A stretch of 64,000 nucleotides of DNA from Algisphaera agarilytica. Its GTDB lineage: Bacteria > Planctomycetota > Phycisphaerae > Phycisphaerales > Phycisphaeraceae. The position numbers and the translations under genes are program-made. The stretch spans positions 3,168,836-3,232,835 of the forward strand of contig NZ_JACHGY010000001.1 of NCBI RefSeq assembly GCF_014207595.1, given 5' to 3'. Positions within the stretch are counted from its first letter, which is position 1. Every line of letters starts with the position of its first letter. Of this stretch, positions 46,656 through 53,796 are shown piece by piece. The notes under the pieces were generated by a model that did not search any database, was not told the DNA's origin, and was given only the letters and a program-made list of their open reading frames with translations.

Positions 46656-46724
46656 GTAGGTCAGGCATGCTTGCCTGACACCAACCAATAGAAACTGCGC
46701 GTCAGGCAAGCATGCCTGACCTAC
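46656..46724. repeat. 69-bp palindromic hairpin, family A, copy 2
   Basis: Arms 46656-46679 and 46701-46724 are a perfect 24-bp inverted repeat beginning GTAGGTCAGGCATGCTTGCC, with a 21-base loop. Same length as the copy at 208-276. It ends 12 bases before the korB ATG, so it lies in or at the korB leader. Confidence 0.92.
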
Positions 46725-46736
46725 GAAAACGACGTT

Positions 46737-47780
46737 ATGTCTGAAACCAAACTCCCCGTACTGAAAGCCAAAGACTTCGCCTCCGACCAGGAGGTGCGGT
46801 GGTGTCCCGGCTGTGGCGACTACGCGATCCTCAACGCGGTGCAGCGGGTCGTGGCCCAGACCGGGCACAGCCGTGAGAACACCGTGTTCATCTCCGGCAT
46901 CGGCTGCTCGTCGCGGTTCCCATATTACATGAGCACCTACGGGTTCCACTCGATCCACGGCCGGGCCCCGGGCTTTGTGACCGGGTTGAAGGTCGCCAAC
47001 CCCGAGCTGGATGTGTGGATGGTCACCGGCGACGGCGACGGGTTCTCCATCGGCGGCAACCACATGATGCACATCCTCCGGCGGAATGTGGACGTGAACA
47101 TCATGCTGTTCAACAACCGCATCTACGGCCTGACCAAGGGCCAATACTCGCCGACCTCGGAGCAGGGCAAGAAGACCAAATCGACGCCGATGGGCTCGCT
47201 GGACTTCCCGATCGACCCGATCCAGGTCGCCCTCGCCGCGGGTGGCACCTTCGTCGCCCGCTCGACCGACAAGGACCGTGGCCTGGCCGACGTGCTCACC
47301 GAAGCGAGCAAGCACCGCGGCTCGTCGTTCTGCGAGATCTATCAGAACTGCAACATCTTCAACGATGGCGCGTTCGAAGACCTCACCGGCAAAGACACCC
47401 GCGAAGACAACGTGCTCTACCTCGAACACGGCAAGCCCATGGTGTTCGGCAAGAACAGCGACAAGGGCCTCCGCCTCATCGGCAACCGCCCCGAAGTCGT
47501 CACCCTCGGTGAAGGCGGCGTGAGCGAAGACGACCTGCTCTTCCACGACGAGACGAACCACGCACTGGCGACGATGCTCGCCTGCCTGCACCACCCCGAG
47601 TTCCCCGAGCCGCTGGGCGTGTTCTACCGCGAAGATCGCCCGACGTACGAGACGCTGGTCGCCGACCAAGTCGCCGAGGCCAAGGAAAAACGCGGCGCGG
47701 GCACGCTGGACGACCTGTTCAACGCGGGGGACACCTACGTCCTCGAAGGTGCGGATTCGAATCACGGTCTGCACGATTGA
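46737..47780 (+). CDS. korB: 2-oxoacid:ferredoxin oxidoreductase, beta subunit (KorB)
   Basis: 347 residues. An iron-sulfur Cys pair in VRWCPGCGDYAIL, GIGCSSRFPYYM, and the thiamine-diphosphate motif GDGDGFSIGGNHMMHILRRN followed by MLFNNRIYGLTKGQ. Later CEIYQNCNIFNDG is also family-typical. It pairs with KorA. The hairpin repeat directly upstream leaves only 12 bases before the ATG and no clear RBS, so its expression may be uncoupled from korA. Confidence 0.94.
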   Translation: MSETKLPVLKAKDFASDQEVRWCPGCGDYAILNAVQRVVAQTGHSRENTVFISGIGCSSRFPYYMSTYGFHSIHGRAPGFVTGLKVANPELDVWMVTGDGDGFSIGGNHMMHILRRNVDVNIMLFNNRIYGLTKGQYSPTSEQGKKTKSTPMGSLDFPIDPIQVALAAGGTFVARSTDKDRGLADVLTEASKHRGSSFCEIYQNCNIFNDGAFEDLTGKDTREDNVLYLEHGKPMVFGKNSDKGLRLIGNRPEVVTLGEGGVSEDDLLFHDETNHALATMLACLHHPEFPEPLGVFYREDRPTYETLVADQVAEAKEKRGAGTLDDLFNAGDTYVLEGADSNHGLHD

Positions 47781-47791
47781 TTTGGTCCACA

Positions 47792-47873
47792 TTAGCCCCG
47801 GGTCAATGACCCGGGGTGCCGCGGCAACCCATAAATCCATCATCACCGGCCCCGGGTGACTCACCCGGGGCTA
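47792..47873. repeat. GC-rich hairpin, family B, copy 3 (diverged)
   Basis: Ends are again TTAGCCCCGGG and CCCGGGGCTAA, but the inner arms read GGGTCAATGACCC and CCGGGTGACTCACCCGG. It lies 11 bases after the korB stop and could act as its terminator. A family C copy follows 6 bases later. Confidence 0.75.
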
Positions 47874-47879
47874 AATTTT

Positions 47880-47932
47880 TGCCTTTGGGGTGTCGGGGCA
47901 AAGCCCTGACCGCCCGCCGCGAAGGCGATCCG
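47880..47932. repeat. 53-bp repeat, family C, copy 2
   Basis: Reverse-complement match to 35187-35239 at 51 of 53 positions. Adjacent to a family B hairpin, forming a composite repeat block between korB and the next gene. Confidence 0.85.
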
Positions 47933-47972
47933 AAACCCAAACCCCACATCCAAACACTCTTATCCTTCTTGT

Positions 47973-47978
47973 TAAACT
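47973..47978 (+). promoter_or_regulatory. -10 element upstream of 47986
   Basis: TAAACT, then 7 bases, then ATG 47986; another leaderless-type arrangement. Confidence 0.45.
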
Positions 47979-47985
47979 TCCTCCC

Positions 47986-48981
47986 ATGAGTGAGACCACC
48001 ACGATTCAATCGGGCGACGGCGCGATCACCGTCGCGACCCGCGGCGCTCGGATCCTTGACTGCCGCGTCGACGGCGTTGACGAAAACCTGTTCTATGACG
48101 ACGGCATCGGCATCGGCATCGGCAACGGCGGCGACCGCCTGTGGATCGCGCCCGAGGTGGCGTACTACTGGCCGAGCCTGGAAGACGCGCGCACCGACCC
48201 CGTCGGCACCGCCGAGACGCCCGCGGACGTGGACCCCGGCGACTACGAAGTCGTGGGCGACTACGAAGACGGCAAGGGCCTGGTGCTCCGCAACGACTGC
48301 TCACTGATCGACAGCCGGGACGAAAAGGCCATCGGCCTGGAGCTGACGCGGTCGTTCGCCGCCGCGGATATGCCCACCGATCTGCTCGAGGGCGTGAAGT
48401 GCGTGAGTTTCACCATCACCAACGAACTGCTCGTGCGCGGCGGCGACGACGGCGCGGTCGCCTCGGCCTGGAACATCCTGCAGGTCCCGCCGACGGGCAC
48501 GCTGATCTGCCCGACCAAGGGCAAGGTCGATCCCCGCTCGTACTACGACCCGTTCGGCGAGAAGCACGTCCAGAGCGACGACACCGCGGTGCGGTTCCTC
48601 ATCGACGCCCAGCGTCGGGTGAAGATGGGCATCAAGCCCGCCGACACGCTCGGGAAGATGGGGTACTACCGGCCGCTGGGCGATGGCCACAGCACGCTGA
48701 TCTATCGCGAGTTCGAGGTGGACCTGGACGGGACGTACGTGGACATCCCCCGCGACCACCCGGCCGACCAACGCTCGGACGGCGACGCCCTGCAGGCCTA
48801 CAACGACGACCAGACCTTCGGCAACTTCGGCGAGATGGAGTACGTCGCCCCGGCGGTGATCGTCGGCGAAGTCGAGTCGCGTGCCGTGACCTGTACGACC
48901 CACGTCCTGGCCGGGCCGGATGCTGCGGTGAAGGCGACGGGCGAGGCACTGCTGGGCGTGTCGGTTTCGATGATCGGCTAA
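47986..48981 (+). CDS. galactose-mutarotase-like protein, uncharacterised (DUF6786-like)
   Basis: 331 residues, no signal peptide. Rich in beta strands, with GGDRLWIAPEVAYYWPSLED near residue 45, ELTRSFAAADMP, VASAWNILQVPPTGTLICPT and a late block GDGHSTLIYREFEVD. The order and the GGxRLWxAPE opening resemble a family of sugar-mutarotase-fold proteins of unknown function in Planctomycetota and Bacteroidota. I see no proven catalytic His/Glu pair. Expressed from its own promoter-like element behind the B/C repeat block. Confidence 0.45.
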   Translation: MSETTTIQSGDGAITVATRGARILDCRVDGVDENLFYDDGIGIGIGNGGDRLWIAPEVAYYWPSLEDARTDPVGTAETPADVDPGDYEVVGDYEDGKGLVLRNDCSLIDSRDEKAIGLELTRSFAAADMPTDLLEGVKCVSFTITNELLVRGGDDGAVASAWNILQVPPTGTLICPTKGKVDPRSYYDPFGEKHVQSDDTAVRFLIDAQRRVKMGIKPADTLGKMGYYRPLGDGHSTLIYREFEVDLDGTYVDIPRDHPADQRSDGDALQAYNDDQTFGNFGEMEYVAPAVIVGEVESRAVTCTTHVLAGPDAAVKATGEALLGVSVSMIG

Positions 48982-48993
48982 GCTATTGGGATG

Positions 48994-49157
48994 AACGCCA
49001 AGACGCCAAGACGCCAAGACACCAAGCAGAACCGCTTGGTCCGTTTGAGGCATTGGCTCGGTGTTTATTACCATTTCTCTTTCAGTTGGATTGATTGTGC
49101 TAATCCGGGTCTCCCTGTCTTCCTTGGCGTCTTGGCGTCTCGGCGTCTTGGCGTAGA
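48994..49157. repeat. 8-bp unit inverted repeat element, family F
   Basis: The left arm is GACGCCAA repeated about four times (48994-49028); the right arm is CTTGGCGT repeated about four times (49118-49153). They are complementary and flank about 85 bases of unrelated DNA. It occupies the whole spacer before holA and ends 21 bases before the ATG. Confidence 0.8.
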
Positions 49158-49178
49158 ACACAACGGGAGAACAGCCTG

Positions 49179-50225
49179 ATGGCCCGAAAGATGCCCGCCA
49201 AATCGGTGACGCTTGACGCGGATGTCCGCGTTCTGGCGCTGCATGGCCCCGAAGAGGCGATCAAGAAAGAGAAGATCGATCAGCTGCGCGAAGCCCTCGA
49301 AGCGGAGCACGGCGAGATCCAGAAATTTATCTTCGACGGCAAGATCGCTACGTTGGCTGAGGTATTCGATGAGGTGCGTGGCTATTCGCTGATGGGCGGG
49401 TACAAGCTGGTCATCGTCGATCCGGCGGACGACTTCGTGAAGGCCCACCGTGAGCCTCTCGAACGCTACGCCCAGAGCCCAGTGGACCATGCGACGCTGG
49501 TGCTGCGGTCGGCCAGCTGGAACCGGGGGAACCTGGACAAGTACATCGCCAAGGTCGGCGCGGTGATCAAGTGCGAGCCGCCCAAGCCCGCCGAGGCGGT
49601 CGCCCGATTGGTCGCCCGGGCCAAGGACGTCCACGGCATGTCGATCGATCGGCCCGCGGCCCAGCTCATGGTCGATCGTTTGGGCGTGCATCTGGTCCGT
49701 TTGGAGACCGAGCTCGACAAGCTTGCGGCGATGGCGGGGGCGTTGTCACCCAAGGGCCGATCGATGAAATCGGCGGGCGGGATCGACCGGGCGATGGTCG
49801 AACAGGCGGTCGGCAAATCCAGCGACGAGAAGGCCTGGGAAGTGCAGGAAAGCATCCTCGCAGCGATGGGGGCCCGCAACGCTTCTGCCGGGACGATTGT
49901 GACCAAGGTTCGCGAGCTGATCGACCTCGGCGGGCAGCCGGAGATTCTGGTCATGTACTTCGTGGCGGACCTGGCGCGGAAGCTGGCGGTGGGCGGGCAG
50001 ATGCGGGCGGCGGGGGAGCCGGAAGGGGCGATCAGCAAAGCACTTAAACTCTGGGGCCCGCGTCAGCGGCTGTTTATGGATGTCTTGCGGAAGGTCGGGC
50101 CGGATGGCGGGGCGAGGCTGTTGGATATGGCGTTGACCGCGGACGCTCGCAGCAAATCGGGGTTTGGCCCTGCGGGGCGGAATCTTGAAGGTTTGTGCGT
50201 GCAGATGGCCGATGTTCAGGGGTAG
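49179..50225 (+). CDS. holA: DNA polymerase III subunit delta
   Basis: 348 residues. The family layout is visible: VRVLALHGPEEAIKKEKIDQLREAL, the conserved LMGGYKLVIVDPADDF, VLRSASWNRGNLDKYI and a helical C-terminal domain with LVRLETELDKLAAM. Delta opens the sliding clamp in the clamp loader complex. The RBS GGGAG lies 12 bases before the ATG, at the edge of repeat F. No operon partner; the following lipoprotein gene starts 88 bases later. Confidence 0.88.
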   Translation: MARKMPAKSVTLDADVRVLALHGPEEAIKKEKIDQLREALEAEHGEIQKFIFDGKIATLAEVFDEVRGYSLMGGYKLVIVDPADDFVKAHREPLERYAQSPVDHATLVLRSASWNRGNLDKYIAKVGAVIKCEPPKPAEAVARLVARAKDVHGMSIDRPAAQLMVDRLGVHLVRLETELDKLAAMAGALSPKGRSMKSAGGIDRAMVEQAVGKSSDEKAWEVQESILAAMGARNASAGTIVTKVRELIDLGGQPEILVMYFVADLARKLAVGGQMRAAGEPEGAISKALKLWGPRQRLFMDVLRKVGPDGGARLLDMALTADARSKSGFGPAGRNLEGLCVQMADVQG

Positions 50226-50312
50226 CCCGGGTTCCGATAAGCGTTTGGCTTGATCGGGGTTGGGCGGCTCACCGCAGGAGGCGGTGGGGTGGTTGATTGG
50301 CATGGAGGCACG

Positions 50313-51551
50313 ATGCGTACGGAAGCCTGGAGCTGGATGCTGAGTTGGTCGTTGATGCTGGCCTTGGGGCTGGTGGCGACGCTGATGTTGATGGGCTGCG
50401 AGTCGAGCGGCGGCGGGTCTACACCGTCGCTGGCGACCACGTCGAACTTTAACGGTGACGGCAGCGTGCCCCAGCGCGACAGCGCGTTGGCGGATGAGAC
50501 GCGAGCGCTCGCTGAACGACTGACCGCCTCGATGGACGCCGCCCCGAGCGGTGAAGGGGCAGACGACCCGTTCGCCGATGCGATGGGGTTTGGCGATGAG
50601 AGAAGAGCCACGGCGGCCTCGCCGAAGGCCATGCCTGAGCCCGATGTTCCCGCGCCGGTGGATCGCGAAGCGGCGCTGCTCAGCCAGAAGCCCGATCCCG
50701 CGGTGATGGTGGATGTGCCCGGCGGGGCGTACGAAGTACGGCCCGCCACGGTCGTGCCGATGCCCGAGATGCAGAAGCCGCTGAGCCGTGAAGACCTGCT
50801 CGCCGAACTCTCGGCTCAGGTCCGAGCCAGCGACGACCCGGCCCTCGTGGTCGCGGTGACCGACGCGGCGCTTAGCCTCGCTCGCCCCGACCATCAGCTC
50901 GACCCCGCGGTGCTCGAACCGCTCAAGCCGATGCAGCGTGAGGCGGTCAAGCGGCTGCACACGCTGTTTCTGGGGATCCAGCAACGGGCCGAGGAGCAGG
51001 GCAAGGTGTCGCCCACGTCGCGTGCCCAGATCGGTGGGCCGACCACGGCGGGTGGCGGCGGGTTTGATCGCAAGGCGTTGGACGAGGCGATGGCGGATGC
51101 ATTCGGCGAGATGCCGGTGACGATCGTGCACTCGGACCTGTGCCGAAGCGTGTCGGGTTACGGCGTCTATGAACCGTTGGGCACCCACAATTTCCTGGCG
51201 GGCCGTAACAACCGGGCGATCGTGTACGTGGAAGTCGAAGACTTTGCCGCGGCGAAGCTGGACGACAACCGTCGTGAAGTGCGCCTGACCCAGGAACTGA
51301 TCCTCTACAAAGAAGACGACGGCCTGGCGGTTTGGCGTCACGAGCCAACCCAGGTCACCGACATCTCACGCAACCGCCGACGGGATTTCTACGTCGTGCA
51401 GATGGTCACGCTGCCTGCCCGGCTGAGCGCGGGCAAGTACCGCCTGAAGGTCCGCATCACCGACCAGCACGGCGATTCGGTCGACGAGACCACGCTCAAA
51501 ATCAACGTTGTTGCAGACCCCCAACTGCTCAACGCCAACGAGCAGCAGTAG
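50313..51551 (+). CDS. predicted lipoprotein, unknown function
   Basis: 412 residues from the ATG at 50313, with GGAGG 6 bases upstream. The signal SLMLALGLVATLMLMGC ends in a lipobox with Cys, followed by ESSGGGS linker. Residues 35-180 are low-complexity and partly helical; residues 270-410 form a more ordered beta-rich domain with VYVEVEDFAAAKL, FYVVQMVTLPARLSAGKYRLKVRITDQ and a closing VDETTLKINVVAD. The late domain looks like an Ig-like or filament-type fold. Function unknown. Confidence 0.65.
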   Translation: MRTEAWSWMLSWSLMLALGLVATLMLMGCESSGGGSTPSLATTSNFNGDGSVPQRDSALADETRALAERLTASMDAAPSGEGADDPFADAMGFGDERRATAASPKAMPEPDVPAPVDREAALLSQKPDPAVMVDVPGGAYEVRPATVVPMPEMQKPLSREDLLAELSAQVRASDDPALVVAVTDAALSLARPDHQLDPAVLEPLKPMQREAVKRLHTLFLGIQQRAEEQGKVSPTSRAQIGGPTTAGGGGFDRKALDEAMADAFGEMPVTIVHSDLCRSVSGYGVYEPLGTHNFLAGRNNRAIVYVEVEDFAAAKLDDNRREVRLTQELILYKEDDGLAVWRHEPTQVTDISRNRRRDFYVVQMVTLPARLSAGKYRLKVRITDQHGDSVDETTLKINVVADPQLLNANEQQ

Positions 51552-51597
51552 CCTCCGCTCTCATGCCTAGGCAGCGGCCAAACGGGAGCGATCCTGC

Positions 51598-51603
51598 TAT
51601 CCT
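51598..51603 (+). promoter_or_regulatory. -10 element of pyrR-pyrB
   Basis: GC-TATCCT, then six bases, then ATG 51610. Transcription would begin on the A of the pyrR ATG. Confidence 0.55.
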
Positions 51604-51609
51604 CTCGGC

Positions 51610-52134
51610 ATGCAAGCCCTGGCCGACGCATCACAAGTGACCCAACTCATCAGCGAGATGGGCGCGTGGGTCGATTCCAAGCGGCAGGCCAACCCCCAGC
51701 ACACCTTCGCACTCGTCGGCATCCGCAGCCGGGGCGATGTGGTTGCCCACCGGGTCGCGGAACAACTCGACATCACGCAGGTCGGCGTGCTCGACATCAC
51801 GCTGTACCGCGACGACCTCTCGGAGATCGCCAGCCAGCCGACGGTTCGGACCACCGAGATCGACTTCTCGCTGGACGGGTTGGATGTGGTGCTGATCGAT
51901 GATGTGCTGATGAGTGGCCGGTCGATCCGGGCCGCGCTTTCGTCACTGATGGACATGGGCCGACCCCGGCGGGTGTGGTTGGCGGTGCTGGTCGACCGGG
52001 GTACCGATGTCCGCGAGTTGCCCATTGCGGCGGACTACGTGGGGCTGACGCATGCGGGCGACGAGCACGTCCGTGTGTTAGTGATGCCGACCGATGAGAA
52101 AGACGCGATCCTGCTCGGAGAGGACGCCCGATGA
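51610..52134 (+). CDS. pyrR: PyrR-type pyrimidine regulator / uracil phosphoribosyltransferase
   Basis: 174 residues. The PRPP-binding loop is VVLIDDVLMSGRSIRAAL (about residues 95-112), with FALVGIRSRGDVVAHRVAE earlier and DITLYRDDLSEI in the PyrR-specific part. PyrR proteins bind UMP and regulate pyr genes by RNA attenuation and may have UPRTase activity. The stop overlaps the pyrB start by four bases. Only 58 bases separate it from the upstream stop, so no PyrR-type leader attenuator fits before it. Confidence 0.9.
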   Translation: MQALADASQVTQLISEMGAWVDSKRQANPQHTFALVGIRSRGDVVAHRVAEQLDITQVGVLDITLYRDDLSEIASQPTVRTTEIDFSLDGLDVVLIDDVLMSGRSIRAALSSLMDMGRPRRVWLAVLVDRGTDVRELPIAADYVGLTHAGDEHVRVLVMPTDEKDAILLGEDAR

Positions 52135-53081
52135 GCGACTACGCCTGGCCGCACCGACACTTGCTCGGGATCGAAGAGCTCTCGGCCGAGGACATCCGTT
52201 TCGTCCTGCAAACCGCCCGCGGCCTCGAAGATGTTTCGACCCGTAGCGTGAAAAAGGTTCCCGCTCTCCGCGGAAAAGTCGTGGCCAACCTCTTCTTCGA
52301 AGACTCCACCCGCACCAGCAGCAGCTTCCAACTCGCCGCCCAGCGGCTCTCGGCCGACGTGCTGGATTTCAAGGGCAAGGGCAGCAGCGTCTCCAAGGGC
52401 GAAACGCTCGTCGATACCGCCAAGACGATCGAGGCGATGGGCGTCGATGTCATGGTCTGCCGTCACCACCACTCGGGGGCTGCCCACAAGCTCGCCGCGA
52501 ACGTCGGGGCCCACGTGGTCAACGCGGGGGACGGCCAACACGAACACCCCACCCAGGCCCTGCTGGACCTCTACACCATCGCCAAACGGCTCGATCGCCT
52601 CGACACCTTCGACTTCACCGGGCTGACCGTCGCGATCGTCGGCGACATCGCCCACTCCCGCGTGGCCCGCTCGAATGTGTTGGGCCTGCAGAAGCTCGGG
52701 GCCAAGGTGATCCTGGTCGGCCCGACGACCCTGCTACCCGGCGCGTTCCGCGACCTGGGGTGCGAGTTGTCCAACGATCTGGACAACGTCCTGCCGCGGG
52801 TCGATGTCGTGAATATGCTCCGGGTGCAGTTCGAGCGGATTGCCTCGCAAGCGTTTCCCTCGACCCGGGAATACGCCGTGCTCTACGGCCTGACGCCCGA
52901 GCGACTGGCCCGCTGCAAGCCCGAGGTCGTGGTCATGCACCCCGGCCCGATGAATCGCGGCCTGGAGATCGACGGCGAGGTGGCCGACGGCCCGAACTCC
53001 GCTATCCTCCAACAGGTCACCCACGGCCTGGCGGTCCGCATGGCGGTGCTCTTCCTCGTCAGCACGACCCACCAGAACTGA
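52131..53081 (+). CDS. pyrB: aspartate carbamoyltransferase catalytic subunit
   Basis: 316 residues. Carbamoyl-phosphate motif FFEDSTRTSSSF, the mobile loop GSSVSKGET, and the aspartate-domain blocks DGQHEHPTQALLDLYTI, VGDIAHSRVARSN and VVMHPGPMNRGLEID. It makes N-carbamoylaspartate in UMP synthesis. Translationally coupled to pyrR. The pyrI regulatory gene and pyrC are not present here, as in many bacteria that use PyrR. Confidence 0.96.
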   Translation: MSDYAWPHRHLLGIEELSAEDIRFVLQTARGLEDVSTRSVKKVPALRGKVVANLFFEDSTRTSSSFQLAAQRLSADVLDFKGKGSSVSKGETLVDTAKTIEAMGVDVMVCRHHHSGAAHKLAANVGAHVVNAGDGQHEHPTQALLDLYTIAKRLDRLDTFDFTGLTVAIVGDIAHSRVARSNVLGLQKLGAKVILVGPTTLLPGAFRDLGCELSNDLDNVLPRVDVVNMLRVQFERIASQAFPSTREYAVLYGLTPERLARCKPEVVVMHPGPMNRGLEIDGEVADGPNSAILQQVTHGLAVRMAVLFLVSTTHQN

Positions 53082-53109
53082 ACAACCTAATCGGCACCGA
53101 TGTCTGTGC

Positions 53110-53115
53110 TATAAC
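53110..53115 (+). promoter_or_regulatory. -10 element of gmk
   Basis: GC-TATAAC, then 9 bases, then ATG 53125. Confidence 0.5.
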
Positions 53116-53124
53116 ACCCGATCC

Positions 53125-53745
53125 ATGACCGACCCCGCCGACACCCCGACCGAAACCCGCGAAGGCGTTCTCCTGATCATCTCCGGCCCGTCGGGCGTGG
53201 GTAAATCGACCCTGACCAACGCGTTGCTCGAGAACCTCGATGCCGATCTCTCGGTCTCGATGACCACTCGGCCGATGTCGAAGTCGGACGTGGACGGCGA
53301 GCACTACCACTTCGTGGATGTGGCGACGTTCGAGCAGAACATCATCAACCAGCAGTTCCTCGAACACGCGGTGTACAACGGCAACTACTACGGCACGCCA
53401 CGGATGTACGTGCAGCAAAAGCTCGATCGTGGCCGTGTCGTGATCCTGGAGATCGATGTCGAGGGAGCCCGCCAGATCAAGTCGGCCATGCCCGACAGCT
53501 ACGCGATCTTCATCAAGCCGCCCAGCGAAGACGCCCTGATCGACCGCCTCCGTGGCCGAAAGCGGGAGGACGAGGAGACGATCCAGAAGCGGTTCAGCCT
53601 GGCGAAGAAGGAGATCGCGTTCGCCGAGAGCACTGATGTCTACGACGTCTTTGTCGTGAACGATGACTTCAACCGTGCCGTGGCCGAGATCGAGAAACTG
53701 ATCCGCAGACGCTTGGCCGAGGGGCAGGAACCGACGCTGTTCTGA
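53125..53745 (+). CDS. gmk: guanylate kinase
   Basis: 206 residues. P-loop ISGPSGVGKSTL, the GMP-binding block SMTTRPMSKSDVDGEHYHFVD, the EIDVEGARQIK strand, and FIKPPSEDALIDRLRGRKREDEETIQKR. It phosphorylates GMP to GDP. It follows pyrB by 44 bases but has its own -10 element close to the start. Confidence 0.96.
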   Translation: MTDPADTPTETREGVLLIISGPSGVGKSTLTNALLENLDADLSVSMTTRPMSKSDVDGEHYHFVDVATFEQNIINQQFLEHAVYNGNYYGTPRMYVQQKLDRGRVVILEIDVEGARQIKSAMPDSYAIFIKPPSEDALIDRLRGRKREDEETIQKRFSLAKKEIAFAESTDVYDVFVVNDDFNRAVAEIEKLIRRRLAEGQEPTLF

Positions 53746-53784
53746 TCCCGTGCCCTTGGGCGGTTCCATCGCCCCGGCATCTGC

Positions 53785-53790
53785 TAGATT
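53785..53790 (+). promoter_or_regulatory. -10 element of the HAD-fusion gene
   Basis: GC-TAGATT, then six bases, then ATG 53797. Confidence 0.5.
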
Positions 53791-53796
53791 GTGTGC

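Noticed and set aside
46613-46660. ATG after the severed tail, as a further small gene
   Set aside because: The frame is very short and runs into the hairpin repeat; no RBS or coding character.
48994-49157. Array of regularly spaced short units as a CRISPR
   Set aside because: Units are 8 bp, contiguous and arranged as one inverted pair; there are no spacers and no cas genes.
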